Source: an uncultured Clostridia bacterium | GTDB taxonomy: Bacteria; Bacillota; Clostridia; Oscillospirales; Oscillospiraceae | Assembly: GCA_946187035.1 (NCBI GenBank) | Contig: CAMHPQ010000002.1 | Coordinates: 1-64,000, forward strand | DNA length: 64,000 nt | Direction of reading: 5' to 3' | Shown here: positions 36,283 through 48,228 of the stretch, one piece after another | Layout of the letters: every line of letters begins with the position of its first letter | Numbering within the stretch: the stretch's first letter is position 1 | Program-made: the position numbers and the translations under genes | Notes under the pieces: generated by a model | The model's database searches: none | Seen by the model: only the letters and a program-made list of their open reading frames with translations | Told to the model about the DNA's origin: nothing

Positions 36283-38732
36283 CCACTTCGGCCCGGACCG
36301 TAAAGGTCGCGGTATCCGCCGCGGCCTATGCCTTTGACCGGCCTTACAGCTATCTGCTGCCGGAGTCCATGGACTTCGTGCGCCCTGGCTGCCGGGTGCT
36401 GGTGCCCTTTGGGCGCGGCAACCGTCCGGTGGAGGGTGTGGTTCTGGCCATCCGGCAGGAGGAGCCCTCCGGCCCCATCAAAGTTGTACAAAAGGCGCTG
36501 GACGCCGAGCCTGTGCTGGATGCCGGGCAGCTGCGTCTGGCGCTTTGGATGCACAAACGCTTTTTCTGCACGGTCTATGACGCGGTGAAAGCCATCCTGC
36601 CCGCCGGGGTCTGGTACCGGATTGAGACGGTCTATCGGCTCCCGGACGGAATGGACGCAGAGCACGCCCTGAATGCCTGTACCACCGACAAGGAACGGAT
36701 CCTGGTGGAGACGGTCTGCGCCCACGGCGGCAGCTGTGATCTGGAGGACCTTCAGGGGGCCTTCGGTGAGTTGGACGCCGTGCCCACGCTGAAGCTGCTG
36801 GTGAAATCCGGCATTCTGATGCTGGAGGGGGCGGAAAAGCGGCGCGTCAAAGACAAGGAAATCACCTACGCCGCCCTGGCGGTGCCGGTGGAGGACGCCC
36901 AGCAGGAGGTGCTGCATCTCAAGCGTTCGGCCAAGATGCAGGCGAGCCTTCTGGATCTGCTCTGCAATGTGGGCCGCGCCCCGGCAAAGGAGCTGTGCGT
37001 CTTTACAGGCGCCTCCATGCCCAGCCTCCAGGCACTCGTCACCAAGCAGCTGGTCACGCTGGAGCGGGAGACCGCCTACCGCCGCCCGGTGGAGCCGGTG
37101 ACAGAGCGGCAGCCCATCCCGGAACTGACGGAGGGGCAGCGCAGAGCCTATCTGGGACTGCGCACCGATCTGGAGGCGCCCAACGCCGCGGCGGCGCTGC
37201 TCTTCGGCGTCACGGGCAGCGGCAAGACCACGGTCTATCTGCACCTGATCCGGGACGTACTGGAGCAGGGGAAGAGCGCGATTCTGCTGGTGCCGGAGAT
37301 CTCTCTGACGCCGCAGATGATCCAGACCTTCTCCGCCTGCTTCGGCGACACCGTGGCCGTGCTCCACAGCCGTCTCTCCATTGGGGAGCGGTATGACGAG
37401 TGGAAGCGTATCCGCAAAGGCGACGCCAGAGTGGTCATCGGCACCCGCAGCGCGGTCTTTGCGCCGGTGCGGGAGCTGGGACTCCTGATTCTGGACGAGG
37501 AGCAGGAGGAGACCTACAAATCCGAAAACAACCCGCGCTACCACGCCAGAGAGGTGGCCAAGTTCCGCTGCGTGGAGCAGAACGCTCTGTTGCTGCTGGG
37601 CTCCGCCACGCCGGACGTGGTCAGCCGCTATCATGCCCAGCAGGGACGGTATCATTACTATGAGCTCCCCGGGCGCTACAACGAACAAGCGCTGCCCTCT
37701 GTGCAGATCGTGGATCTCAAAAAGGAGCTGCGCCTGGGCAATTCCGGCTCCGTCAGCTCCATCCTGCAGAGCGAGATCGAAGAAAACCTTCGCCGGGGAG
37801 AGCAGAGCATTCTGTTTTTGAACCGGAGAGGCACCAGCAAGCTGGTGACATGCGGCGACTGCGGCTATGTGTACGAGTGCCCGCGCTGCAGCGTCAGCCT
37901 GACGTTCCATCAGTTCAGCCGCTCCCTCCAGTGCCACCACTGCGGCTACCGTCGAAAGGTGGACGATTACTGCCCCGCCTGCGGCGGCGAGCTCCGGTAT
38001 GTGGGCGACGGAACCGAAAAGGTGGAGGAAGAGCTCCACGCCCTCTTTCCCGGTGTGGAAACCCTCCGCATGGACGCGGACACGATCTCCCTGGCAGGCT
38101 CTCATGAGAGAATCTTGTCGGAGTTTCGGGACAAAAAGATCCCAATTCTGATCGGCACCCAGATGGTGACAAAGGGCCTGAACTTCGAGAACGTCACCCT
38201 GGTGGGCGTGCTTCTGGCAGACCAGAGTCTCTATTCCGGCGACCACCGGGCCAACGAGCGAACCTTCTCTTTGATCACCCAGGTTGTGGGCAGGGGAGGC
38301 CGCGGAGACCGACCCGGCAGAGCGGTGATCCAGACCTTCACGCCGGAGAATCAGACGATCCTCCAGGCGGCGAAGCAGGACTATCCGGGATTCTATGAAT
38401 CCGAAATTGCCCTTCGGAAAATGCACGGCACGCCGCCGTTTTCCGAGATTTTGACCATCACGGTCTCCGGCATGAACGAGAGCAGCGTTCTGAAAGGCTG
38501 CGTGTTCATCCGGGACTACCTGCGCCACGAAACCCAGGGCTCCATGCAGATCCTGGGCCCTGCGCCGCTGCCGGTGGTGCGGGTGATGAACCGGTTCCGC
38601 TATCGGGTGACGATCTACGCCCCCGAGGGCTCCGGCGCAAGGATGCTGGCGTCCAGCATCGTGAAATATTGCAGCAGCGAAAAACAATTTCGGGATCTGT
38701 CCGTCTTTGCGGACGACGACCCGTACAACTAA
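36279..38732 (+). CDS. priA: Primosomal protein N' (PriA helicase)
   Basis: 'FGVTGSGKTTVYLHLI', 'LDEEQEETYKSE', Cys zinc motifs 'CGDCGYVYECPRCS'. Confidence 0.97.
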   Translation: MTTSARTVKVAVSAAAYAFDRPYSYLLPESMDFVRPGCRVLVPFGRGNRPVEGVVLAIRQEEPSGPIKVVQKALDAEPVLDAGQLRLALWMHKRFFCTVYDAVKAILPAGVWYRIETVYRLPDGMDAEHALNACTTDKERILVETVCAHGGSCDLEDLQGAFGELDAVPTLKLLVKSGILMLEGAEKRRVKDKEITYAALAVPVEDAQQEVLHLKRSAKMQASLLDLLCNVGRAPAKELCVFTGASMPSLQALVTKQLVTLERETAYRRPVEPVTERQPIPELTEGQRRAYLGLRTDLEAPNAAAALLFGVTGSGKTTVYLHLIRDVLEQGKSAILLVPEISLTPQMIQTFSACFGDTVAVLHSRLSIGERYDEWKRIRKGDARVVIGTRSAVFAPVRELGLLILDEEQEETYKSENNPRYHAREVAKFRCVEQNALLLLGSATPDVVSRYHAQQGRYHYYELPGRYNEQALPSVQIVDLKKELRLGNSGSVSSILQSEIEENLRRGEQSILFLNRRGTSKLVTCGDCGYVYECPRCSVSLTFHQFSRSLQCHHCGYRRKVDDYCPACGGELRYVGDGTEKVEEELHALFPGVETLRMDADTISLAGSHERILSEFRDKKIPILIGTQMVTKGLNFENVTLVGVLLADQSLYSGDHRANERTFSLITQVVGRGGRGDRPGRAVIQTFTPENQTILQAAKQDYPGFYESEIALRKMHGTPPFSEILTITVSGMNESSVLKGCVFIRDYLRHETQGSMQILGPAPLPVVRVMNRFRYRVTIYAPEGSGARMLASSIVKYCSSEKQFRDLSVFADDDPYN

Positions 38733-38747
38733 TGGAGATGAAAGAAC

Positions 38748-39260
38748 ATGGCAGAGAGAAACATCCTCAAGCGCGGCGACCCCACTTTGAACAAGCACTG
38801 CCGCCCCGTGACGGAGTTCAATGACCGCTTCCACACCCTGATGGACGATATGCGCCAGACCCTGGCCAAGTCCGGCGGTGTGGGCCTCGCCGCGCCCCAG
38901 GTGGGCGTCCTGAGACGGGCGGTCATCGTCCTGGAGACCAATGTGGCCGAGGGCGAAGAGGAATACATGATCGAGCTGGTGAACCCCGAGATCATCGAGC
39001 AGGACGGCGAGCAGGTGGGCGCTGAGGGCTGCCTCAGCATTCCCGGCGAGTTTGGCGTCGTGAAGCGTCCCCAGCACGTAAAGGTCAAGGCCCAGGACCG
39101 TGACGGCAACTGGTTCGAGGTGGAAGGCGAGGGCCTCACCGCCAGAGCCTTTTGCCATGAGCTGGACCACCTGGAGGGTACCCTCTTTGTGGACCGCGCC
39201 AGCCGGATGCTGACGGAGGAAGAGCTCAAGGAGCTGGGCATTTCGGAGGATGCGGACTGA
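38748..39260 (+). CDS. def: Peptide deformylase
   Basis: 'GVGLAAPQVG', 'EGCLSIPG', 'FCHELDHLEGTLF'. Confidence 0.97.
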   Translation: MAERNILKRGDPTLNKHCRPVTEFNDRFHTLMDDMRQTLAKSGGVGLAAPQVGVLRRAVIVLETNVAEGEEEYMIELVNPEIIEQDGEQVGAEGCLSIPGEFGVVKRPQHVKVKAQDRDGNWFEVEGEGLTARAFCHELDHLEGTLFVDRASRMLTEEELKELGISEDAD

Positions 39261-40177
39261 TGCGCGTCGTATTCATGGGCACGCCGGACTTCGCCTCTGC
39301 GTCTCTGGAGCGGCTATTAAAGTCGAGCCACGAGGTCATCGGCGTCTTTACCCAGCCGGACAAGCCGGTGGGCCGCGGCATGAAGCTGCAATACAGCCCG
39401 GTGAAGCAGGTTGCGCTGGAGGCGGGAATTCCGGTCTACCAGCCGGAAAAGGTGAAAAACGGCGAGGCGCTGGAGGTTCTGAAAGAGCTGCAGCCGGACA
39501 TTCTGGCTGTGGTCGCCTACGGGAAGCTGCTGCCGGAGGATGTCTTGGAGCTGCCGAAATACGGCGCGGTGAACGTCCACGGATCCCTGCTGCCGAAGTA
39601 TCGCGGCGCGGCCCCCATCCAGTGGGCGGTGCTGAACGGCGATAAAACCACCGGCGTGTCCACCATGTATCTGGCAAAGGAAATGGACGCCGGAGACGTG
39701 ATCTTCTCTGAGGAGACCGAGATCGGCGAGCAGGAGACGGCGGGCGAGCTCTTTGACCGTCTGGCGGACATGGGCGCGGAGCTTCTGGTGAAGACGCTGG
39801 ACGCCATCGAAGCCGGCACGGCCCCGAGAACGCCGCAGAATCACGCGGAAGCCACGTTTACCAGGATGATTGACAAATCCATGTGCCCCATCGACTGGAG
39901 CCGCACGCCCAGAGAGATTCTCAAGCACGTCTGCGGCCTCTCTCCGTGGCCCACGGCGACGGCGGAGATTGACGGCACGCTGATGAAGATTCACAAGGTG
40001 GAGATATCTGATCAGAAATCCTCCGCTGCCCCCGGCACGGTCTTTGCTGCCGGGAAACAGGGAATCACCGTGGCCTGCAAGGACGGCTCCGTGACCATCA
40101 CGGAGCTGCAGGCGCCGGGTAAGAAGCGGATGCGGGCTGCCGACTGGCTGCTGGGCCATCCCATGAAGCTCGGATGA
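39260..40177 (+). CDS. fmt: Methionyl-tRNA formyltransferase
   Basis: 'MRVVFMGTPDFASASLERLL', 'NVHGSLLPKYRGAAPIQWAVLNGDKTTGVSTM'. Confidence 0.97.
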   Translation: MRVVFMGTPDFASASLERLLKSSHEVIGVFTQPDKPVGRGMKLQYSPVKQVALEAGIPVYQPEKVKNGEALEVLKELQPDILAVVAYGKLLPEDVLELPKYGAVNVHGSLLPKYRGAAPIQWAVLNGDKTTGVSTMYLAKEMDAGDVIFSEETEIGEQETAGELFDRLADMGAELLVKTLDAIEAGTAPRTPQNHAEATFTRMIDKSMCPIDWSRTPREILKHVCGLSPWPTATAEIDGTLMKIHKVEISDQKSSAAPGTVFAAGKQGITVACKDGSVTITELQAPGKKRMRAADWLLGHPMKLG

Positions 40178-41445
40178 GCACTGCGAGAGAAGCGGCTCTG
40201 GCCGTTCTGCAAAAATGGAGAACCAACGGCGCCTGGTCGGAACCGGCCCTGAACGCCGCCATCCAGCGCGCGGGACTTGACCGCAGAGACGCGGCCCTCT
40301 GCACCAGAATCTGCTACGGAACCCTGCAGAATCTGGCACTGCTGGACGTCTTCGTGGACGCATATTCCAAAACCCCGGCAAAGAAGCTGGAGCCGAAGGT
40401 GCTGGACATCCTGCGAATCTCCATCTATCAGCTTCGATTTCTGCAGCAGATCCCGGCCCACGCCGCGGTGAACGAGGCGGTTGCGTTGTGCAAAAAAAGC
40501 GGCTGCGGACGAGCCTCCGGTCTGGTGAACGCGGTACTGCGGAGAGTCTCGGAAAATGGAGACCAGCTTCCGCCTCTGCCGGAAGAGACGGCGGATCGGC
40601 TTTCGGTTCTCTACAGTCACCCAAAGTGGCTGGTTGAGCTGCTGCTTGATGAGCACGATGCGGCATTCGTGGAATCCTTCTTAAAGGCAAACAACGATAT
40701 TCCCGCGGTCTGCCTCCAGACCAATACGCTGAAAACCGGCACCGAAGCCCTGCAAAAGAAGCTTCAGGAGGCGGGCTTTCCCTGCGAATTGCACCCGAAT
40801 CTCCCGGACGCGCTCCTGTGTCCCGGCGGTGATCTGGCGGGCACGGAGGCCTTCCGAAACGGGGAATTCTACATCCAGGACGCCGCTGCCAGAATGGCGG
40901 TGCTGTCCGCGGATGTACTGCCGGGTATGCAGGTGCTGGATGCCTGCGCCGCCCCCGGCGGAAAGAGCTTCGCCGCCGCCATTCGGATGCAGAATCAGGG
41001 CAGCATCCTGTCCTGCGATCTGCACGAAAACAAGCTCAAACGGATTCGCGAGGGTGCGGATCGGCTGGGTATCTCCATCATCGATACAAAGGCCCTGGAC
41101 GCGAGACAGCAGCAGGGGAGCTATGACGTGGTTCTGGCGGACGTGCCCTGCTCCGGTCTGGGCGTCATCCGAAAAAAGCCGGAGATCCGATACAAGGATC
41201 CCGGGCCGCTGGAAAACCTTCCGGCGCTGCAGGGCGAAATTCTGGAAAACCTCTCGGAATGCGTGCGCCTGGGCGGTGTGCTGCTCTATTCCACCTGCAC
41301 GATCCTGAGACGGGAAAACGAGGCCGTTGCGGAGGCGTTTTTGTCCTCCCATAGGGACTTTTCCTGCGAGGACATGCGCACTCTCTGGCCGCAGAGTGAC
41401 GGCACAGACGGATTTTTCATTTGCAAACTGAGGAGATCGAAATGA
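40174..41445 (+). CDS. rsmB: 16S rRNA m5C967 methyltransferase
   Basis: NusB-like N-terminus; 'LDACAAPGGKSF', 'ADVPCSGLGVIRKKPEIRY'. Confidence 0.96.
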   Translation: MSTAREAALAVLQKWRTNGAWSEPALNAAIQRAGLDRRDAALCTRICYGTLQNLALLDVFVDAYSKTPAKKLEPKVLDILRISIYQLRFLQQIPAHAAVNEAVALCKKSGCGRASGLVNAVLRRVSENGDQLPPLPEETADRLSVLYSHPKWLVELLLDEHDAAFVESFLKANNDIPAVCLQTNTLKTGTEALQKKLQEAGFPCELHPNLPDALLCPGGDLAGTEAFRNGEFYIQDAAARMAVLSADVLPGMQVLDACAAPGGKSFAAAIRMQNQGSILSCDLHENKLKRIREGADRLGISIIDTKALDARQQQGSYDVVLADVPCSGLGVIRKKPEIRYKDPGPLENLPALQGEILENLSECVRLGGVLLYSTCTILRRENEAVAEAFLSSHRDFSCEDMRTLWPQSDGTDGFFICKLRRSK

Positions 41446-42473
41446 TCGATTTGAGATCCCTTTATCCACAGGAAATCGAGACCCTTTTGGCCGACTGGGG
41501 CGAGCCGAAATACCGGGCCAAGCAGGTGTTTCAGTGGCTCAGCCGGGACATTCAGAGCTTCGACGACATGACGAACCTCTCCAAGTCCCTCCGGGAAAAA
41601 CTGAAAGCAGAATGCAGCCTCACCTGTTTAAAAATGCTCCGCAAGCAGGTTTCCAGTCTGGACGGCACCATCAAGTACCTCTGGCAGCTGCCGGACGGGG
41701 ACGCGGTGGAGACGGTGGTCATGCGCTACAAGCACGGCAACACCGTCTGCATCTCCTCTCAGGTGGGCTGTCGGCAGGGCTGCGCCTTCTGTGCCAGCAC
41801 CATCGGCGGCCTGATCCGGAATCTGGAGCCCTCGGAGATGCTCCAGGAGGTGCTGTGCTCCCAGGCGGAGTCCGGCATGAAGATCTCTAACATCGTCCTC
41901 ATGGGCATCGGAGAGCCGTTGGACAACTACGACAACGTGATCCGATTCCTTCGATTGGTGAACCATCCGGAGGGGGCCAACATCGGCATGCGGCATATCT
42001 CCCTGTCCACCTGCGGACTTATTGAGCGGTTTGAGGATCTGGCCAACGAGGATCTGCCGCTGACTCTGTCGGTTTCGCTCCACGCTCCGGATGACGAGAC
42101 CAGATCGAAGATCATGCCCGCCAACCGTGGACGCGGGGTGGAGGCGCTGATCTCCGCTTGCGAGCGGTACTATGAAAAAACCGGACGGCGGATCTCCTTT
42201 GAGTACGCCATGATCGACGGGGTCAACGACACCCCGCACCATGCAAAGCTCCTGGCGAAGCACGCCAGACGCTGCAGCGCACATGTAAATCTGATTCCTT
42301 TGAATCACGTGGAGGAGCGGGAATTCAAGCCCTCCACACCGGAGCACTTGCGCCGGTTTATTCAACTGCTGGAGGAGGCCGGTGTGAACGTCACCGTTCG
42401 CCGGAGTCTCGGCGGAGACGTGGACGCCTCCTGCGGCCAGCTTCGGAAGAAGGTCAAAGAACATCGCGCATAA
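41442..42473 (+). CDS. rlmN: Dual-specificity rRNA/tRNA m2A methyltransferase
   Basis: Radical SAM 'SSQVGCRQGCAFCAST', 'VLMGIGEPLDNYDNV'. Confidence 0.97.
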   Translation: MIDLRSLYPQEIETLLADWGEPKYRAKQVFQWLSRDIQSFDDMTNLSKSLREKLKAECSLTCLKMLRKQVSSLDGTIKYLWQLPDGDAVETVVMRYKHGNTVCISSQVGCRQGCAFCASTIGGLIRNLEPSEMLQEVLCSQAESGMKISNIVLMGIGEPLDNYDNVIRFLRLVNHPEGANIGMRHISLSTCGLIERFEDLANEDLPLTLSVSLHAPDDETRSKIMPANRGRGVEALISACERYYEKTGRRISFEYAMIDGVNDTPHHAKLLAKHARRCSAHVNLIPLNHVEEREFKPSTPEHLRRFIQLLEEAGVNVTVRRSLGGDVDASCGQLRKKVKEHRA

Positions 42474-42523
42474 GCGATGGAAGCCTCAGAATACCGACAT
42501 TCTTTGGGGAAGGGGGTTCTGCC

Positions 42524-43261
42524 ATGAAGCATTTTTCCCTGACGGACAAGGGCCCGGTGCGCCGGGACAATCAGGATTTTGCCAGTACGGAGACACTGCG
42601 TCCCGGACGCTGCGCCGTTGCGGTGGTCTGTGACGGCATGGGCGGTGCCAGAGGCGGACAGGTCGCCAGCGCCCTCTGCTGCGAGACGTTTCTGGACGAT
42701 CTGCGCATGCATGTGAACGCCGGGAAAAAGAATGCCGTCCTCCTGCCGGTCTGGCTGCGTCTGGCCTGTGAGCGGGCCAACACCGCGGTCTTTGAGCGGT
42801 CGGAGGAGGACGAGAGCTGCGCCGGTATGGGCACCACACTGGTGGCTGCCGTGCTGCGGGGCAACCGCGCCGAACTCCTGAATGTGGGCGACAGCCGCGC
42901 CTATCTGGTGGGCCGAAGACATCTGCAGCAGATCACCAGAGACCACTCCTATGTGGCCGATCTGGTGGCCAGCGGCAGCATTTCTCCCCAGCAGGCGGCC
43001 CATCACCCAAACCGAAACCTGATTACACGGGCTGTCGGCGTGGATGCGAGAGTGGAGCCGGATCTCTACTCCGTCACCCTGCGTCCGGGACAGTTTTTAC
43101 TGCTCTGCTCCGACGGTTTGGTGAATGCCCTCAGTGAGGAGCAGATCCACGCCCTCTGCCGGGCGCACCGGAAACCGGAGGACATCTGCCGCGCGCTCAT
43201 CGACGCCGCTGCGGCCAATCATGCCCGCGACAACGTCACTGCCGCGGTCATTAAACCTTGA
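42524..43261 (+). CDS. prpC: PP2C-family Ser/Thr phosphatase
   Basis: 'DKGPVRRDNQDF', 'VVCDGMGGARGGQVAS', 'LNVGDSRAYLV'. Confidence 0.96.
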   Translation: MKHFSLTDKGPVRRDNQDFASTETLRPGRCAVAVVCDGMGGARGGQVASALCCETFLDDLRMHVNAGKKNAVLLPVWLRLACERANTAVFERSEEDESCAGMGTTLVAAVLRGNRAELLNVGDSRAYLVGRRHLQQITRDHSYVADLVASGSISPQQAAHHPNRNLITRAVGVDARVEPDLYSVTLRPGQFLLLCSDGLVNALSEEQIHALCRAHRKPEDICRALIDAAAANHARDNVTAAVIKP

Positions 43262-43275
43262 CATGGGAGGACACC

Positions 43276-45042
43276 ATGGAACGATCTCAGAATAAAAATA
43301 TCGGAACGCTGCTGGATGAGCGCTATGAGCTATTGGAGGTCATCGGCTCCGGCGGCATGTCCGTGGTCTATAAAGCGCTGGATCATCGGCTGAACCGCTA
43401 TGTGGCGGTGAAGATGCTCCGGGAGGAGAGTTTTTCCGATCCCGAGCTGCGGGGACAGTTTCAGGCGGAGAGCCAGGCCGTCGCCATGCTCTCTCACCCG
43501 AACATCGTCTCTGTCTACGACGTGAGCCATTCCAGCGACGTGGAATATATCGTCATGGAGCTGATCGAGGGCGTCACCCTCAAGCAGTATATCTCCGGCA
43601 AGGGGAGACTGACCCCTCAGGAGACGCTGTTTTTTGCCAGCCAGATCTGTCAGGCGCTGCAGCACGCCCATGAGCACGGCATCGTCCACCGGGACATCAA
43701 GCCCCAGAACATTATGATCGACCGCACCGGCGTGGTGAAGGTGGCTGACTTTGGCATCGCCGCCCTGGAGCACCAGAACGGAGACGAGCGTTCGGATACC
43801 GCCATCGGTTCCGTGCACTATATCGCCCCGGAACAAGCGCGGGGTCTGGACGCCGACGCCCGCAGCGACCTGTACTCCCTGGGCGTTGTCATGTATGAAA
43901 TGCTCACCGGCCAGCTGCCCTATGAGGGGGAAAAGCCGGAGGAGATCGCCTTAAAACACATCTCCGGAACCGCCGAGCGTCCGCGGAAGCTGGTGCCGGA
44001 GATCCCGGAGAAGCTGGAGCGCATCACCATGAAGGCCATGTGCGCCGATCTGGCCCAGCGCTATCCCAGCGCGGAGCGGATGCTACAGGATATCGAAGCC
44101 TTCCGCACCACCAGCCAGAAGCCCCGCGCCGTCCAGCCGGATCCGGAAAAGCCCGTGGAGACGGAGCAGGTGGAGCTTCCGGAGGAGGAAGAAAAGCCGG
44201 AGCGGGAGCCCATCAGCATCCTCGGCGTGGGCAAGGAGCTCACGGAGGCCCAGTACACCAGAAGAAAAAAGCGCGCCCGCCGGGTCAGCTTTTTCACGGG
44301 CATTTTCGCTGTGACATTGGTGGCTGTGGGACTGTTCGCGTTCCTGTGGAACTACCTGTTGCGGGATATCTTCTCCGAAGCTGAGCGGCTGGAAGTGATG
44401 GACTTCACCGGAAAGAACTATGAGAGCGTCATCAACGACGAGGATCTGAGCGACTATCGCTTCACCGTAGTTTATACTGTAGACCCGGAGATCGCCGAGG
44501 GCGTCATCGTGTCACAGAAGCCGGAGGCGGGAAAGAGCATGATGATCGTCCCGGAGGGCATCAACGTGCAGCTGACGGTCAGCACCGGCATCGTCCTGAC
44601 CAAGATCCCCTATGTAATCAACTGGGAGTCCTCGGAGGCCATCTCCACGCTGGAGGACGCGGGCTTCCTGGTGCAGACCGAGGTGCAGGAGTCCAAGACC
44701 GTCACCGAGGGCTATGTGGTCTCTGTGGATCCGGAGCCGGGACAGTCTCTGGCCGCAGGCTCTACGGTGAAAATCGTCATCAGCGGCGGCCCGGAGCTCA
44801 GAACCGTGAAGGCCCCGGATGTGACGGGCCTGTCCGAATCTGCCGCCATTGTCCGACTGGAGAGCTCTGCCCTCATGCTGGGTGAGGTCTACAGAGAGGA
44901 GAACGACGCCCCGGCGGGCACGGTCTTCCGCCAGAGCACCGCCCCCGGAACCGAGGTGGCGGAGTTCACAAAGATTTATATCTGGATTTCCAACGGCCCT
45001 GCCGCAACGCCGACCCCGGCTGCGGAGACGGCCAATCCATGA
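43276..45042 (+). CDS. prkC: PASTA-domain Ser/Thr protein kinase
   Basis: 'EVIGSGGMSVVYKALD', 'HRDIKPQNIMID', TM, three PASTA repeats. Confidence 0.97.
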   Translation: MERSQNKNIGTLLDERYELLEVIGSGGMSVVYKALDHRLNRYVAVKMLREESFSDPELRGQFQAESQAVAMLSHPNIVSVYDVSHSSDVEYIVMELIEGVTLKQYISGKGRLTPQETLFFASQICQALQHAHEHGIVHRDIKPQNIMIDRTGVVKVADFGIAALEHQNGDERSDTAIGSVHYIAPEQARGLDADARSDLYSLGVVMYEMLTGQLPYEGEKPEEIALKHISGTAERPRKLVPEIPEKLERITMKAMCADLAQRYPSAERMLQDIEAFRTTSQKPRAVQPDPEKPVETEQVELPEEEEKPEREPISILGVGKELTEAQYTRRKKRARRVSFFTGIFAVTLVAVGLFAFLWNYLLRDIFSEAERLEVMDFTGKNYESVINDEDLSDYRFTVVYTVDPEIAEGVIVSQKPEAGKSMMIVPEGINVQLTVSTGIVLTKIPYVINWESSEAISTLEDAGFLVQTEVQESKTVTEGYVVSVDPEPGQSLAAGSTVKIVISGGPELRTVKAPDVTGLSESAAIVRLESSALMLGEVYREENDAPAGTVFRQSTAPGTEVAEFTKIYIWISNGPAATPTPAAETANP

Positions 45043-45056
45043 CAGGAGGAAGCCTA

Positions 45057-45949
45057 TGCCCCAAGGCGTGATTATCAAAGCGCTCAGTGGATTCTATACC
45101 GTAAGCACCCCAGATGGGGTATTCACCTGCAAGGCCCGGGGCCGCTTCCGCCATGACGGCACCAGCCCGCTGGTGGGAGATCGGGTGGAGGTGCTGCCGG
45201 AGGGCGAGGGCAAGGGCCGCGTGGAGCAGGTTCTGCCGAGACGGAATCAGTTCATCCGCCCTGCCGTGGCCAACATTGATCAGATTATCATGTTTGCCTC
45301 CGGCGCCAATCCCGTGACGGATCCCTTCCTGATCGACCGGGTCACGGCCATCGCCGCCCACTGCGGGTGCGAGACCGTGGTCTGCATCAACAAGACCGAT
45401 CTGGATAATGCGGACCGTCTCTATGAGATCTATTCCGGGGCGGGCTTTCCCGTGGTGCGCACCAGCGCCGAGACCGGCGAGGGTGTGGAGGAACTCAGAG
45501 CGCTGCTGAAAGGGAAGATCAGTGCTTTCACCGGCAACTCCGGCGTTGGAAAATCCAGTCTCTTGAACCGGCTGGCCCCGGAGCTGGAGCTCCCGGTTGG
45601 GGAGGTCAGCGACAAGCTGGGCAGAGGCAGACACACCACCCGCCACGTGGAATTCTTCGATCTTGGCGAGGGTACCTACATCGCCGACACGCCGGGCTTT
45701 GCCAGCTATGAGGTGGAGCTCATCGAGCCCATCGCCTGTGAGGAACTGCAGTATGATTTCCGGGAGTTCCGGCCCTATCTGGGCGGCTGCCGGTTTCAGG
45801 ACTGCGCCCATCTGAAGGAGCCGGACTGCGCCATTCTGGCTGCGCTGGAAGCGGGAGAGATCGCCCCGGAGCGCCACAGGAGCTATCAGCGGCTCTACGA
45901 ACAGGCAAAAGCCATCCCCGAGTGGGAATTGAAGAAACGAAATTCGTAA
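45057..45949 (+). CDS. rsgA: Ribosome small subunit-dependent GTPase A
   Basis: 'FTGNSGVGKSSLLNRL', 'GRGRHTTRHVEFF', C-terminal zinc motif 'GGCRFQDCAHLKEPDC'. Confidence 0.96.
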
Positions 45950-45961
45950 GGAGGGAAGACC

Positions 45962-47025
<1,064 letters not shown>

Positions 47026-47029
<4 letters not shown>

Positions 47030-48228
47030 AAACAGAGATCATCAAAACCGAATATCAGCACGCGGCGGCGTTAATTCGAGCCGGTGAGCTGGTGGCTGTT
47101 CCCACCGAGACTGTCTACGGCCTTGCGGGAAACGGTCTGGATGTGGGGGCTGTGGAGCAGATCTATGAGGTGAAGGGCCGCCCTGCCATCAAGCCGCTTT
47201 CCCTGATGGTTCCGGGTGCGGAAGCAATGGAAAAGGTTTGCGTCAATGTCCCGAAGGCCGCCTATGCGCTGGCAGAGAAATTCTGGCCGGGGCCGCTGAC
47301 CATCGTGCTGGAGTCCTCTGAGCAGGTACCGGAGATCGTGCGGGCAGGCGGCACCACCGTGGGCCTTCGCTGCCCGGATCATCCGGCAACACTGGAGCTG
47401 CTGCGCTGCGCAGGGGTGCCCTTTGCTGCGCCTTCGGCCAATCCCTCCGGGGAACCCAGCCCGAAAACGGCGGGGGAGGTGCTGCGCTACTTCGACGGTA
47501 AGATCGCCGCTGTGGTGGATGGCGGGCCCTGCGGCATCGGCACCGAATCCACCATTGTGGATCTTTCCAAGACACCTTACCGAATCCTGCGTCAGGGAGC
47601 ACTGCCCGAGGCAGAGATCTGGGACGCGCTGGTGCAGTCTATGCGCATCGTCGGCGTCACCGGCGGCAGCGGCTGCGGCAAGACCACGTTTCTCCAGGCT
47701 CTGGAGCAGCGTGGCGCCATGGTGCTGGACTGCGACGAGGTCTACCACGAACTGCTGAAAACCTCGAAGCCCATGCTGGATGCCATCGACGCCCGATTCC
47801 CCGGCGTGGTGGATAACTGCGTTTTACAGATCAAAAAACTGGGGGAGATCGTCTTCCGTGACGCAGCTGCGCTGGAGGATCTGAACGGCATCACCCACCG
47901 ATATGTGACCGAGGAGATTCAAAAAAGACTCCGGGATCACGCGAAAAACGGCGGCACATCCGCTGCCATCGACGCCATCGCTCTGCTTGAGAGCGGCATG
48001 GGAGAACTGTGTGATACCATCGTCGGCGTCACCGCGCCGAGAGCGGCCAGAGTTGAACGGCTCTTGAAGCGGGAGGGCGTCACTAGAGCCTACGCCGAAA
48101 GCCGCATCGACGCCCAGAAGCCCAACGAGTGGTTTGCGGAGCACTGCGATTTGATTTTAGAGAACAGCCACACGCTGCAAGCGTTTGAACAGCAATGTGA
48201 GAAACTGAGTATGGAGGTACTGAAATGA
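47026..48228 (+). CDS. Fusion of L-threonylcarbamoyladenylate synthase (Sua5/YrdC/TsaC) and dephospho-CoA kinase (CoaE)
   Basis: N-terminal '[15 protein letters not shown]...[13 protein letters not shown]...SANPSG...GTESTIVDL' followed in one ORF by '[39 protein letters not shown]'. Confidence 0.92.

Noticed and set aside
36249-39170. 973-aa minus-strand ORF
   Set aside because: Fully antisense to rpoZ/priA/def; His/Gln/Leu-rich shadow composition with no recognisable domain; typical of high-GC codon bias on the opposite strand.
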